64,000 bases of DNA from SB15 sp964639245 (GCA_964639245.1 CAZXCU010000005.1:62001-126000); one strand, 5' to 3'. Shown: positions 52,585-62,279, counted from the stretch's first letter. Program-made: numbers and translations. Notes: generated by a model not told the origin, from the sequence alone.

Positions 52585-53814
52585 TTAGCCTATCAATGGG
52601 ACTGTCGCATTGGCAAGTGGCATCACGGCTATCCGTTCACCCTTGACCTGTCGCAAAATATCCTCCACCCGATGAATTGGTTCAAGCAGGAGATGACGCA
52701 CAAATTCATCAGACATCTCCGAAAGCAAAAAGGTCTGGCAGCGTGCGGCATCGCGGGCAATTTGATAGGCTTTATGTGGCCCAACGCGAAAACCCTCTGC
52801 GGCAAATCGCTCAAAGACTGTTTGATAGCTGTCCACCCCTTCCATCCACGCTTCGTAGGAATGGCTGCCTGTGCCTTCTGGACAAGCCGCGATCAGAATA
52901 ATCGTCCCGCCGGGACGGGTCATCAGTGTCGCATGGGCAAGCGCTTTTTGGGCTTGGTACAAATTAATGTCTTTCGGGTGTCCGCCCGGCGAAGCAATCA
53001 CTATATCATAGGATTGTTCAATGTGTACTTGGTATAAATCGCGTACCAGTGGCACACCTGCCTGCATCACCGCCACCGGGTCGCCTGCTAGCACTTTGAC
53101 GATCTGTTTTTGCTGGTTCAAAATCGCATTCAGCGCAAAATGAATCCCGATGATTTTACCAATGGCTTCAACATCCTGTCGTGCCGGATTGGTGTCATAT
53201 TCCGCCAATTTCGAGTCTGGGTGCATCATCAACGTATGGTTGGCGTTAATCGTTTTTTTGCTGGTTAAACCCACCGCCGCACTTTTGACTCCGCCTGAAA
53301 AGCCGACAAATTGATGGGGTTCAAGGTTGCCCACCACCAGTTTTAAATCAGCTTCCGCATACACCCGATTGACATGCACGGGGGTTCCGCGTGGTGTATC
53401 CCCAAGATAGACTAAACTTGCCAGATTCTCCGCATCATGAGAAATCACCGGGTAGCGTTCGAGGATGTCTACTGGTAGCACCTTGTGAAATTCATCAGGA
53501 GTCATGGGTGGGTGTGTACCTGTCGCAATCACCAGCGTGATCTTTTGCGGGGTAAGCCCCAGTTTTTCTAAGTGAGTGAGTAAAGGAGGCAGCAGTTCAG
53601 CATGGGGAACGGGGCGTGTTTTATCATTAATCGCAATTGCTGCAGACGCTACCCCTTTAAAATTTTCTAAGGCGATGTTTCCCTGTGGCATGTCTAACGC
53701 GGCCTTGACTTCTGCCAGAGGGTTTTCAGCCGCTTGCATGGGCTTGGGCGCAATTAAATCGGCAGTGGGCAGGTCAAGATTGATAAACGTTTTGCCATAG
53801 GGTATCTGGAACAC
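52585..53814 (-). CDS. LarA-like (nickel-dependent lactate racemase family) protein
   Basis: A 409-residue LarA/DUF2088 protein: DKTRPVPHAELLPPLL, IATGTHPPMTPDEF (His pair region), GNLEPHQFVGFSGGVKSAAVGL (contains the cofactor Lys) and NANHTLMMHPDSK. LarA uses a nickel-pincer nucleotide made by LarB, LarC and LarE, none of which is in this window. Enzyme substrate could be lactate or another 2-hydroxyacid. GTG at 53814; it overlaps the preceding gene by 41 bp. Start weakly supported. Confidence 0.85.
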   Translation of the reverse strand: MFQIPYGKTFINLDLPTADLIAPKPMQAAENPLAEVKAALDMPQGNIALENFKGVASAAIAINDKTRPVPHAELLPPLLTHLEKLGLTPQKITLVIATGTHPPMTPDEFHKVLPVDILERYPVISHDAENLASLVYLGDTPRGTPVHVNRVYAEADLKLVVGNLEPHQFVGFSGGVKSAAVGLTSKKTINANHTLMMHPDSKLAEYDTNPARQDVEAIGKIIGIHFALNAILNQQKQIVKVLAGDPVAVMQAGVPLVRDLYQVHIEQSYDIVIASPGGHPKDINLYQAQKALAHATLMTRPGGTIILIAACPEGTGSHSYEAWMEGVDSYQTVFERFAAEGFRVGPHKAYQIARDAARCQTFLLSEMSDEFVRHLLLEPIHRVEDILRQVKGERIAVMPLANATVPLIG

Positions 53815-55102
53815 GGTGCGTTCTTTCTGGCTGCGTCGTTAACTCTTTCGCGCAGATTCCATCCGCCCCGTCGAGACTCGCTTGTCCTTCGACAATAACG
53901 CCAATGCCCATCCGGTGAAACTGCTGCACCCAATCATGGGACAGCAATTGAGAGACTTTCCCAGCGACATAATCCGCAAACTGTCCCCGTATAAATGTTT
54001 GTGGATTGCTCAGGTCACTTACTTCTAGGACAGTCATGGCATTGGGCGCATGATGCTTAATCTGCTGGATCGAGTCTACCGAACTCGCGCCAAAAATTAA
54101 ATAGTCCAGCACACCCGCATGGTGAAACATGCTTAACAAGGCAGGCAGCATCGCACTCGGCAACAAATCAACTTGCAAATAAAGTGTGAGTTGCGCGGTC
54201 ATTAAAACGGAAAAAACTTCAGTCGGTGTTAGCCACTCCAGCAAAAATCCATGTTTTTCATCTGGCTGCAACCCCATTTTGAGGACATCGGCCTGTTGCA
54301 TATGAGCAAGACGCACCCGATTTTCAAGTTCTGCGACATGTTTGATGCTGCCACTTAAATCCACAATGCGGAGGGTGTGTTGGTCTACGATGGAAAAATG
54401 GTCATTGAGTTCTGCCAACACCCTGTCTACCCGATGTGGAATCCACTGTTCCATCTGCTGCCACGCCATCAACGGGACATAGCGTAAATCAAAGGCCAGC
54501 GAAAAATCGTAACTCGGATCAAAACGCTGAGTATGGCAAAATGTCTGCACGAGACGATTATTCAATGCAGTACGAGCGTGAATTTTGCCTTCAAAAAGGG
54601 GAGTCACCAGCACTCCGCCGCGTCCTGCCGCTTGGGAGCAGGCTTGGCGCGTTACCGTTGCCCGGTCTAAAAATGCTTGAGGGGTAGCCGCGAACGCATG
54701 TTTACCCGGTTCAGAATAGACACTCAACCGCCCGTCTTGAATTGGCAAGCCTTGCGCCTGAGTGCCAAGCAGCCGTAAATCGCCATGCCAGCTGCCTTCA
54801 AAACGTAAGACATTTTCCTGCTCATCCAGCCACACCCACAAATGTTCCAATTCGTACAGATGCTGAATATCCCAATCCCACCAGATAGCATATTCAATCA
54901 CCGTGTGTGTGGCTGAGTTAAATTCAAGGTGACGGGGAAATGATTTTGAAGGCGCAGTATCCGTGAAAATCGAATATCCAACGGCTATGGGCAAAAAAGG
55001 TTCGTGGGCATCAAAGCGCAGCACGGGCAAATGTCGCTGTGCCAGCCTGTAGCCGCTTGCGGGTGGTGCAGCAAAAGGCATAAAGACAAACATGTTATCC
55101 AA
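53774..55102 (-). CDS. Unknown two-part protein
   Basis: A 442-residue soluble protein. N-terminal part (about 20-110) contains GYSIFTDTAPSKSFPRH and VIEYAIWWDWDIQHLYELEHLWVWLD, a pattern of an uncharacterised Chloroflexota family. C-terminal part (about 240-420) has beta/alpha spacing and GASSVDSIQQIKHHAPN, which faintly resembles a degenerate glycerophosphodiesterase-like barrel. It is encoded just upstream of larA-like and overlaps it by 41 bp, so the two probably work together. Function unknown. Confidence 0.6.
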   Translation of the reverse strand: MDNMFVFMPFAAPPASGYRLAQRHLPVLRFDAHEPFLPIAVGYSIFTDTAPSKSFPRHLEFNSATHTVIEYAIWWDWDIQHLYELEHLWVWLDEQENVLRFEGSWHGDLRLLGTQAQGLPIQDGRLSVYSEPGKHAFAATPQAFLDRATVTRQACSQAAGRGGVLVTPLFEGKIHARTALNNRLVQTFCHTQRFDPSYDFSLAFDLRYVPLMAWQQMEQWIPHRVDRVLAELNDHFSIVDQHTLRIVDLSGSIKHVAELENRVRLAHMQQADVLKMGLQPDEKHGFLLEWLTPTEVFSVLMTAQLTLYLQVDLLPSAMLPALLSMFHHAGVLDYLIFGASSVDSIQQIKHHAPNAMTVLEVSDLSNPQTFIRGQFADYVAGKVSQLLSHDWVQQFHRMGIGVIVEGQASLDGADGICAKELTTQPERTHRVPDTLWQNVYQS

Positions 55103-55428
55103 AGGTGCTAACCTTTTTCACCTCATCCCAGTATAACTAGGCAAGGTTAAACCAAATGCACAGCTTGGTAAAGATTACTTAACTCACCTTACGCAAGGTG
55201 GGAAAATCCCCACCCTCAATCCCGTCAGCAAGCTGCCCTGTTTGTCCCCAATGCTTTGGGGAGGGAAGCCGAAGGCAGGGTGGGGTCAAAAAATGTCCCC
55301 AAAACGCGACTCTGCGTAAGGTGAGTTACTTAATGTGAATTTCAGGAAAGACCAACCCAAAAGTGGTAACCTTGTTAGGCCGCTTCAACAGCCCAACAAG
55401 GTAAAAAAGCGCTGGGTTAAGCCGCCGA
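55103..55428. other. Intergenic spacer holding a MITE
   Basis: This 326-bp spacer between two leftward genes contains a 145-bp foldback element at 55182-55326 (separate entry). The remainder shows no plausible coding frame. Confidence 0.7.
55182..55326. mobile_element. 145-bp MITE-like element with terminal inverted repeats and target duplication
   Basis: Perfect 14-bp termini ACTCACCTTACGCA and TGCGTAAGGTGAGT are flanked by a direct repeat TACTTA (55176-55181 and 55327-55332). Internal arms CCCCACCCT (55208-55216) and AGGGTGGGG (55277-55285), plus CCCCAA-tgct-TTGGGG (55246-55261), let the element fold on itself. No transposase is encoded, so it is non-autonomous. Confidence 0.75.
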
Positions 55429-58059
55429 TTAAACACTGGGAAGTGGTTTGCCATAACGAGCAGCAATATCACCCAGCGCATCAAACGCAGCCACCCGCAC
55501 CGTTTGTTCTCGGTCTCCTAGCGCCGCATACAGCGCTTTAATCGCGGGGGTATGCGCCAGATAACCCAATGCGCGGGCTGCTTCGGTGCGTACCTGCTGT
55601 GGCCCTTCTTGTAATGCCCGCATCAAGACCTGCCGTCCGGGGTGGCCTTCGGGGACAACTTCCCCCCGTCCGCTCGCCCATTTTTCCAGCCAAGGATAAC
55701 GATTGGGTTCAATTAAAGGCTGTGGCCCGGCAGATTTCGGTTCGCGGGCTTGGGCAAATGCCCGTTCCGCAGCCGAACGCACGTACCACTGAGAATCTTC
55801 CAGCATCGCCCGATAAAGTCCCACCAAGGCCCATGTGGTTGGAATGCGTGCCAATCCAAAGGCACAAGCCCGCCGCACTTCCAAATCCTCATGGGTAATG
55901 CCATCATACAAAATTTCGTGACCGTCGCCGGGCATCGAAGCCATTGCCTCCGCTACGGCTTGGCGCAGCGCAGGTGTGCCTGATAAAAGTGCCTGCACCA
56001 GTGGAGTCAGCGCGTCTTCCGTCGCAATTGCGCCCAAACCCAACCCCGCCGCCAGTTGTACATCCACCACCGGATCTTGCAGCATGGAGGCCAAATCGCC
56101 AATTGCGCCTTCTACCCCCACCGCGCCAATGCCCAGACAACCCAAAGCACGGATATGCGCATTGCCTGAACGCACCGCCTGACGTAGCAAATAGACCACC
56201 CCGCCAGAATCGTCCCGACTAGCAACCATCGCCGCCAACGCATGTTCCCGCACCGTAGGATACTGGGCTGGCGAATTGAGTGCGGCTCCCAATCGCTTGA
56301 TAATTTCTTCTTTCCAGCGCAGTTTACGCGGTGCATCTGCCATCCAATCTGCTACAGAAAACAAATTGGACAACACCAGGTCAAATTGGTTGGGGTCTAG
56401 CACTTTTTTGAGAACCGTGGGTTCTAAATCGACAAAAGCGGTGGCAAAGGTGAGCGCCCCGTGCCAATTCGGTTGGGTTGCTAACGCTTCTAAGCGGGAT
56501 TTATCGGCTTCTTTGAGGGTTTCCCCCGCCAGATACCATGCTACCATCGGATACTTGAAGGCAAGGCTGCCATCCGGTTGTTCACGGAATAACACTGTTT
56601 GGAGCAGTTTTTTAATGTCACGGTCTACATTGGAAACGGGTTTGGCTTTTTTCTTTTTATCTGTTTCTTCACCCGATTGCTCCTCTTGCCCCCGTACCGC
56701 CTCAAACAACGATTTAAAGTCTTCGGCAGAAATAGCCTTGCCATTGTCCAGCCAATAGGCGGCAGTTTTTTGCAAAATCGGTTGGGCAAACAACAACGCC
56801 TCGCCCAGTTGCTGCCGTATATAGGCATCATAGTAGCCGCGTCGCCCGGTTTGTTGGATGTCTTGCGCCAATAATTTAATCGTTACATCAATCATCAGAC
56901 GGTTACGATTATCGACCAACAAGCGTTCGCTATCTGGCAGGGGATTCTGTGCCAGATATTTGCCAATAAACCGTTCAAACCGCCGTTCGGTATAGGGACG
57001 AATCACCGCGGGCGCAAAGCCCAATTGCATCAAGGGGTCATAGCCGCGTGCAGGTGCCGTGATGAAGATGAAATTTTCGCCGTAAAAATTCACCAGCGCT
57101 TCCAACCAGTGATAATACCCTTCTTGTTCCGAGGGCAGCAGTTCATCATACCCATCAATCAAAATCATCGCCCGGTGGTCACGCAGCATTTTGTACATAA
57201 CAGGCGGCGTGACCTGTGCGGTTACACCGTCTACATAGCCAGACAAAGCCCGTGCAATCGGTTCGGCGGGGTCAATACTCCCCCCATAATTCTCAGGATT
57301 TAAATCAACATCGCGGATATGAATATAAAGGGGGAACAACTTGGCGAAATCTACTGACAAATCTAGCTTATCAAGCGCTTCTGACTGGGTTTCGCGTTTT
57401 TGGACAATCCGCAGTTGTTCAATGGCTCGACGTTGGACTTCTTCACGTTCTTTTTGACGGCGTTCCCGGATTTCGGCAGGGGCATCTTCGTCGCCCTTGT
57501 CTGCTTCAAAATGGGCTTCCTCGTCTTTTCGCATTACTTCATAGGACAAGCGGCCTGTTGCAATGAGTCCCAGTGCCATCAAAACAGTTGTTTTGCCACT
57601 TCCCACCACACCCAGAATTGCCACTTGGCGGCTGCCCGTTTCTAAGTCTTGTAGGCGCATTGTTTCCAGATTGAAGGAGGCATACACGGCAGGGCTGTGA
57701 TGGATAAACGGAATCACCCGGTAAATATTGGTTTCTGCGAGGTTGTCTTCCTCTTCATCTCCATCCAATTTAGGCAGCTTGGTTTTCAAAAACTGCGGCT
57801 CAATCAATACATCCTGTAAGGCTGCCTGCTGACCAAGTAAATGCTGACGTTCAAAAAATTTCCCCATCGCTTCAAGGTAGCGCTTGCTGGCTTGGGGAGC
57901 AAGAAATTCACGGGCAGAAGCCGTTGCTGAAGATTCCGCGTCTTCGCCTGCCTCTTTTTTGACGAACTTGACGCGGTTTCGCAGCAAATATGCTCCCCCG
58001 CCAATCGCGCCGGCTGTTCCCATACCCAGTACAAATGAAAGTGGATCAAAAAAGCCCAT
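55429..58059 (-). CDS. Membrane-anchored NACHT-type NTPase with HEAT repeats
   Basis: An 876-residue STAND-like protein. One N-terminal membrane helix (about 8-27), a charged linker, then an NTPase with Walker A GVVGSGKTT (150-158) and NACHT-type Walker B MILIDGYDELLP (about 298-309). A helical middle part precedes HEAT/PBS-lyase-like repeats (about 600-870; NAHIRALGCLGIGAVGVEGAI and DREQTVRVAAFDALGDIA). Bacterial NACHT proteins include antiphage and signalling members; no effector domain is visible here. It follows the DUF164-type gene by 11 bp. Confidence 0.85.
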   Translation of the reverse strand: MGFFDPLSFVLGMGTAGAIGGGAYLLRNRVKFVKKEAGEDAESSATASAREFLAPQASKRYLEAMGKFFERQHLLGQQAALQDVLIEPQFLKTKLPKLDGDEEEDNLAETNIYRVIPFIHHSPAVYASFNLETMRLQDLETGSRQVAILGVVGSGKTTVLMALGLIATGRLSYEVMRKDEEAHFEADKGDEDAPAEIRERRQKEREEVQRRAIEQLRIVQKRETQSEALDKLDLSVDFAKLFPLYIHIRDVDLNPENYGGSIDPAEPIARALSGYVDGVTAQVTPPVMYKMLRDHRAMILIDGYDELLPSEQEGYYHWLEALVNFYGENFIFITAPARGYDPLMQLGFAPAVIRPYTERRFERFIGKYLAQNPLPDSERLLVDNRNRLMIDVTIKLLAQDIQQTGRRGYYDAYIRQQLGEALLFAQPILQKTAAYWLDNGKAISAEDFKSLFEAVRGQEEQSGEETDKKKKAKPVSNVDRDIKKLLQTVLFREQPDGSLAFKYPMVAWYLAGETLKEADKSRLEALATQPNWHGALTFATAFVDLEPTVLKKVLDPNQFDLVLSNLFSVADWMADAPRKLRWKEEIIKRLGAALNSPAQYPTVREHALAAMVASRDDSGGVVYLLRQAVRSGNAHIRALGCLGIGAVGVEGAIGDLASMLQDPVVDVQLAAGLGLGAIATEDALTPLVQALLSGTPALRQAVAEAMASMPGDGHEILYDGITHEDLEVRRACAFGLARIPTTWALVGLYRAMLEDSQWYVRSAAERAFAQAREPKSAGPQPLIEPNRYPWLEKWASGRGEVVPEGHPGRQVLMRALQEGPQQVRTEAARALGYLAHTPAIKALYAALGDREQTVRVAAFDALGDIAARYGKPLPSV

Positions 58060-58070
58060 TTTTTGCTCCT

Positions 58071-58772
58071 TTAAAATTCAACCAGAATCCGCCCGCAGTG
58101 GTGGCAATACACAATTTGAGTGTGCTGCCGCACCTGATAAATGATATTTTGATACTGTTCCACACGGCAAACCTCACACGATTCCTCGTTCAAACGGGCA
58201 ACCGCCACCCCATTTTTTGCCGCTTTGATTTTTTTGTAAATTTTGTGATGGTTGTCGTCCACGCTTTTGAGAGTAGATTTGCGGTCTTGCAACCAATTGC
58301 CCATGTCTTTGCGGAGTTTTTGCTGCTCTTTTAAGAGTTCTTGGCTGTTTGCATCCCGCTCTTGTTCCGCTTCGTGAAGAGTCGCTGTGTTCTGGGTATG
58401 CAGCCTTTCAGCCGCTTTCAATGCATGTTGTGCTTCGACCAGTTCGGCCTCGCGGGAAGCCTTGCGACGGGCGAGAGAAGCAATTTCTTCCTGCTTTTCT
58501 TGGAGTTCTTTGGGATTCGTAATTTTGCCACTATACAGGAGCGATTCGCTTTCATAGGCTTTGTTGGTCAAGCCTGAAATATCTAATTCTAAATCTTTAA
58601 CATGCGCTTGTGTTTGATGGAGTTCTGCCTCACTCATGGCAAATTCGGCTTTGCAGCGTTTGACCGTCTCATCATTTTCCAGCGCGAGGGTAATATCATC
58701 GGTACGCTTTTTGGCAGTGTCAATCGATGACTCCAGTTGTTGCAGTCGGTACAGCGCTTGCAATTGGTTCAT
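58071..58772 (-). CDS. Coiled-coil protein with C4-type zinc ribbon (DUF164-like)
   Basis: A 233-residue protein, mostly antiparallel coiled coil (about 5-175), followed by a C4 zinc ribbon with Cys pairs CEVC and CHHC near the C-terminus. This is the CT398/DUF164 family, often linked to RNA-, ribosome- or DNA-repair functions but not settled. It is the first gene of the pair with the NACHT-HEAT gene, and diverges from the PLP enzyme gene. Confidence 0.88.
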   Translation of the reverse strand: MNQLQALYRLQQLESSIDTAKKRTDDITLALENDETVKRCKAEFAMSEAELHQTQAHVKDLELDISGLTNKAYESESLLYSGKITNPKELQEKQEEIASLARRKASREAELVEAQHALKAAERLHTQNTATLHEAEQERDANSQELLKEQQKLRKDMGNWLQDRKSTLKSVDDNHHKIYKKIKAAKNGVAVARLNEESCEVCRVEQYQNIIYQVRQHTQIVYCHHCGRILVEF

Positions 58773-58831
58773 GTAGGCCTCTGTTGCTAGTCATGCCCTT
58801 TAAGTATAACATTTATAAAAAATTGAGCGAA

Positions 58832-60031
58832 ATGATGCAGAACGACCCTTTACTGACATGGCGCAGTGAATTTCCTATCCTCGAAAAAACCACCTATATG
58901 GTCAGCAATTCCTTAGGCGCGATGCCGCGTGGGGTTTACGACAGCCTGAAAAATTACGCGGATCTGTGGTCAACGGTGGGTGTTCAAGCATGGGGAAAAG
59001 GCTGGTGGGAACTCAACGGCAAAGTCGGCGACAAAATTGCTCCCTTGATGGGTGCGCCTGCGGGCAGTGTTTTGGTCTACGAAAATGCCAGCATTGCCAA
59101 CAGTGTTTTGTTCAGCGCCTTGGATTTTAGCGACACTAAACGCAACAAAGTTGTCATCACCGACATGGATTTTCCTTCTGATGTCTATGTGCTGAAACAA
59201 TGGCTGCCGCCCCATGTCGAAGTCCAGATGGTGAAAACAGCGGATGGCATCACGATTGATACGAATGAACTCTTAGACGCGATTGATGAACGGACCCGCT
59301 TGGTGAGTGTGAGTCATGTTCTGTTCAAAAGTGCCTATATCATGCCTGCACAGCAACTGGTCGCCAAAGCCCATCAAGTCGGCGCTCAAGTAGTTTTGAA
59401 TGGCTATCACAGCGTGGGCATCATTCCGGTTGATGTAACAGCGCTGCAAGTAGATTTTTACATTGGCGGGGTTTTAAAGTGGATGTGTGGCGGGCCGGGC
59501 GGCGTGTTCATGTATGTCCGCCCCGATTTACTCCATACCCTTGAACCGCGAGTCACGGGGTGGTTTGCTCACAAGCAGCCTTTTGCCTTTGACGTTGAAA
59601 ATTTTGTGCGGCGTGACGATGCCTACCGCCTGATGGCAGGTACACCCGGCATCGCATCGCTTCATTCCATCCAACCCGGCATTGATATTATTGCTGCCGT
59701 TGGGGTGGAGAACATCCGGCAAAAATCGCTCCGCCAAACCAATCTGATGATCGAACTGGCAGATGCCTTGGGCTATGCGGTCATTTCCCCCCGTGATTCT
59801 CAGGTACGCGCAGGCACAGTCACCGTGCGGCCTCCCGAACCCTATGCGGTTTCCCGCGAACTTCTTGCCCGCAATATCATTATTGATTATCGGGAAGGGG
59901 CAGGCATTCGGATTGCCCCGCATTTCTACAACAGCGATGAAGAAATTCACCTGACCTTTGACACCATCGCTGAAATTTTAGCGGATGGCAGTTGGCGCAA
60001 ACACGCGGAAAATCGGGAATTTGTGACCTAA
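58832..60031 (+). CDS. Class V aminotransferase-like (kynureninase-related) PLP protein with Asn at the pyridine site
   Basis: A 399-residue fold-type I PLP protein: EFPILEKTTYMVSNSLGAMPRGVYD, a cofactor Lys216 in YIGGVLKWMCGGPGGVFMYV, and VVLNGYHSVGIIPVDV. The residue normally Asp, which pairs with the PLP pyridine nitrogen, is Asn190 (codon AAT), a change that should strongly alter catalysis in classical transaminases. The rest of the fold is intact. Start ATG 58832 is chosen by the N-terminal family pattern; ATG 58793 is an alternative. Substrate unknown. Confidence 0.8.
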   Translation: MMQNDPLLTWRSEFPILEKTTYMVSNSLGAMPRGVYDSLKNYADLWSTVGVQAWGKGWWELNGKVGDKIAPLMGAPAGSVLVYENASIANSVLFSALDFSDTKRNKVVITDMDFPSDVYVLKQWLPPHVEVQMVKTADGITIDTNELLDAIDERTRLVSVSHVLFKSAYIMPAQQLVAKAHQVGAQVVLNGYHSVGIIPVDVTALQVDFYIGGVLKWMCGGPGGVFMYVRPDLLHTLEPRVTGWFAHKQPFAFDVENFVRRDDAYRLMAGTPGIASLHSIQPGIDIIAAVGVENIRQKSLRQTNLMIELADALGYAVISPRDSQVRAGTVTVRPPEPYAVSRELLARNIIIDYREGAGIRIAPHFYNSDEEIHLTFDTIAEILADGSWRKHAENREFVT

Positions 60032-60036
60032 ACAGC

Positions 60037-61272
60037 TTAGGGAAGATGACCCAATTTGCGCCGGGCAACCACTGCGACCCGCTGCCCATACATCAAAACT
60101 GATTTTACAAGCGGGCGGGGCAAAGGTTGAGCAGGTGGGGCGGGTGTTTTGAGGACATTTTCGAGCATCTCCAGTTCGAGGGACACCACCCTGTCCAACG
60201 AAAAATGCGCCAGCACGTACTGTCGTGCGGCTTGTCCCATTTTTTCTCTCAGCCCGGCATCCGATAGGAGGGTTTCAATCCCCGCCCGAATCGAATCGGG
60301 GTCTGGGTCGCACAGCCAGCCTGTTTCGCCATGCTGAATAAATTGACGAATACCCGGTGCATTGCCCACCACCACCGGCAGACCACTGCTCATCGCCTCA
60401 AAAATGGTTTTGGGATGGCCTTCATAGTGAGAAGGCTGCACATACAAAGTCGCTTGGTGAAATTTGGCGGGCAGTTCCGCGTTGGGGATATTCCCTAACA
60501 ATTTGACATGCTGTAAATTTTCCTGCTGGATGCGACGCGCCAACCCATCCTGTAATTCCCCGCTACCGATGATTTCCACGTCAACGTTGTGAAGTGGCGC
60601 AACCGCCGTGAGTAAATTTTCAACATTTTTCTGGTACGTCAGCCGCCCGACAAACACAATCAGCGGTTTTTTGTCTGTCTTTTCGGACGGCAAAAAACGT
60701 TTCGTGTTAATGAAATTGGGAATCACGCGGATTTTATCGGGAGAAAGCGCATGGGTTTGAATCGCGGTCTGGCGCATTTCGTCGGTTGTGACCACGATTT
60801 GCTGGGCGGCGGTAAAACTCTTTTTTTCCAGCGCCAGAATCGACTCATAACTTGCTTCATAGGCATGAGGTTCATATTGCACAAACAACGCCAGCGAAAA
60901 TCCACTCCGGGCAATCAAGCGTTTGCCAAAATGCTGCGACAGATGCAACGCCGCTTCGACTGCGCCGGTTTGCTCCGATTTGAACAGGGTCGCCCGTTCA
61001 AAGGCGGCACGGTGCAGCCATGCCATTTGCTGAATATAGACTTGAATCGGCAGTTTCCAGCGATTGTAGAGAATTTCAATGCCGGGAATGAGATGCTGAT
61101 AGTCTAACTCTGATTTTCCGCCGTATGTCACCCACGCAATGCTACCCATATGCGGCAATAATTGCAGGTACAATTCCGCTTCCCGCGAGAGAAAGCCGAC
61201 TCTATGCCATTCTTTGAGACTTGCCCCGGCGGTCAAAAATAAAATGAGATGGGTATTTTTGAGGGATGTCAT
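60037..61272 (-). CDS. GT4-family glycosyltransferase
   Basis: A 411-residue GT-B enzyme: VFVGRLTYQKNVENLLTAV, VKLLGNIPNAELPAKFHQA, and YVQPSHYEGHPKTIFEAMSSGLPVVVGN, the E-x7-E motif. It transfers a sugar from a nucleotide sugar to a lipid or glycan on the cytoplasmic face. It overlaps the upstream GT2 gene by 4 bp. A basic C-terminal tail (ARRKLGHLP) may aid membrane association. Confidence 0.9.
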   Translation of the reverse strand: MTSLKNTHLILFLTAGASLKEWHRVGFLSREAELYLQLLPHMGSIAWVTYGGKSELDYQHLIPGIEILYNRWKLPIQVYIQQMAWLHRAAFERATLFKSEQTGAVEAALHLSQHFGKRLIARSGFSLALFVQYEPHAYEASYESILALEKKSFTAAQQIVVTTDEMRQTAIQTHALSPDKIRVIPNFINTKRFLPSEKTDKKPLIVFVGRLTYQKNVENLLTAVAPLHNVDVEIIGSGELQDGLARRIQQENLQHVKLLGNIPNAELPAKFHQATLYVQPSHYEGHPKTIFEAMSSGLPVVVGNAPGIRQFIQHGETGWLCDPDPDSIRAGIETLLSDAGLREKMGQAARQYVLAHFSLDRVVSLELEMLENVLKTPAPPAQPLPRPLVKSVLMYGQRVAVVARRKLGHLP

Positions 61273-62207
61273 AGCGGCAAATGATTCCGCACCCCGCGCC
61301 AGAAATCGGGGTTATCCGGTTCATACAAAAAAGCACGCAAAAGGCAGTAAGCCATCGGCAGGTAGTTTTGGCTGTTCATGTAGGCCACGCCTTTGCCCCG
61401 CCAGAGTTCTGCCATTGCTCGCCGTTTTTCCTGAGAAGTCGGCACAAAATGGGTAAATTTTTCCCGGAGCGCTTGTGACCCCGCCGCATATTCCGCCGAA
61501 TCATCCTGTTTAGTCGCCCGTGCCTGTGCCAATTCTTGTGCCAATTTCCATTCCGCCTTCATGCGGTAATAGCTGGTGAAGGTCATTTGCCCCGCGTGCA
61601 ACCGATATTGATACAGCGCCTCCGGTAGATTGGCGACCTTGCCAGTTTCCGCAATTCGCAGCCACATATCATAATCTTGCGAGGCGCGAAACCCTTCCCG
61701 ATACAAACCGATTTTTTCCAGCACTTCCCGTCGGAACATGACCGAACCATGAAAAAAGCAGTTGTTGTGGCTGGCAAAAACTTCGCGCACGGCTGCATCC
61801 GTTAGAGGTTTTTGATCAAGCCCTGTGACCCGATTTTTGTCATCAATCAAATCGCCGGCTGTGCCAAGCAGCCAATAATCGGGATGTGCTTCAAAAAAAG
61901 CCACCTGCTGTGCCAAACGGGTTGGTTTGGACAGATCGTCCGCATCCTGACGGGCAATGAATGGGGCAGTTGCCATCTGCAACCCGCGATTTAAACAGGC
62001 GGTTTGCCCCTCATTTTGAGGTAAATCCACAATTTTAAGCCGCGAGTCCTCAAATTGGTGCAGCACTTGGGAGGTTCCATCATTGGAGGCATCGTTGACG
62101 ATGATAAATTCAAAATCGGTCAAAGTTTGGTTCAAAATGGAGGCAACAGCCTCCGCAAGATAGGGCAGCCCATTGTAAACCGCCATCACCACACTGACTT
62201 TTGGCAT
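61269..62207 (-). CDS. GT2-family glycosyltransferase
   Basis: A 312-residue GT-A enzyme: VSVVMAVYNGLPYLAEAVASI, the metal-binding segment FIARQDADDLS (DxD-type), NNCFFHGSVMFRREVLEKIG, then EDYDMW-like SQDYDMWLRIAE. The C-terminal quarter is helical. It overlaps the GT4 gene by 4 bp. It diverges from another GT2 across 72 bp. Acceptor and sugar unknown; part of a glycan-assembly neighbourhood. Confidence 0.9.
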   Translation of the reverse strand: MPKVSVVMAVYNGLPYLAEAVASILNQTLTDFEFIIVNDASNDGTSQVLHQFEDSRLKIVDLPQNEGQTACLNRGLQMATAPFIARQDADDLSKPTRLAQQVAFFEAHPDYWLLGTAGDLIDDKNRVTGLDQKPLTDAAVREVFASHNNCFFHGSVMFRREVLEKIGLYREGFRASQDYDMWLRIAETGKVANLPEALYQYRLHAGQMTFTSYYRMKAEWKLAQELAQARATKQDDSAEYAAGSQALREKFTHFVPTSQEKRRAMAELWRGKGVAYMNSQNYLPMAYCLLRAFLYEPDNPDFWRGVRNHLPL

Positions 62208-62279
62208 AACACACCCTTACTCAAAAACTCAAAAATTATATGCTAAAATGCTGGCCTGCTGAATAGCGAGGAAGCGCGG

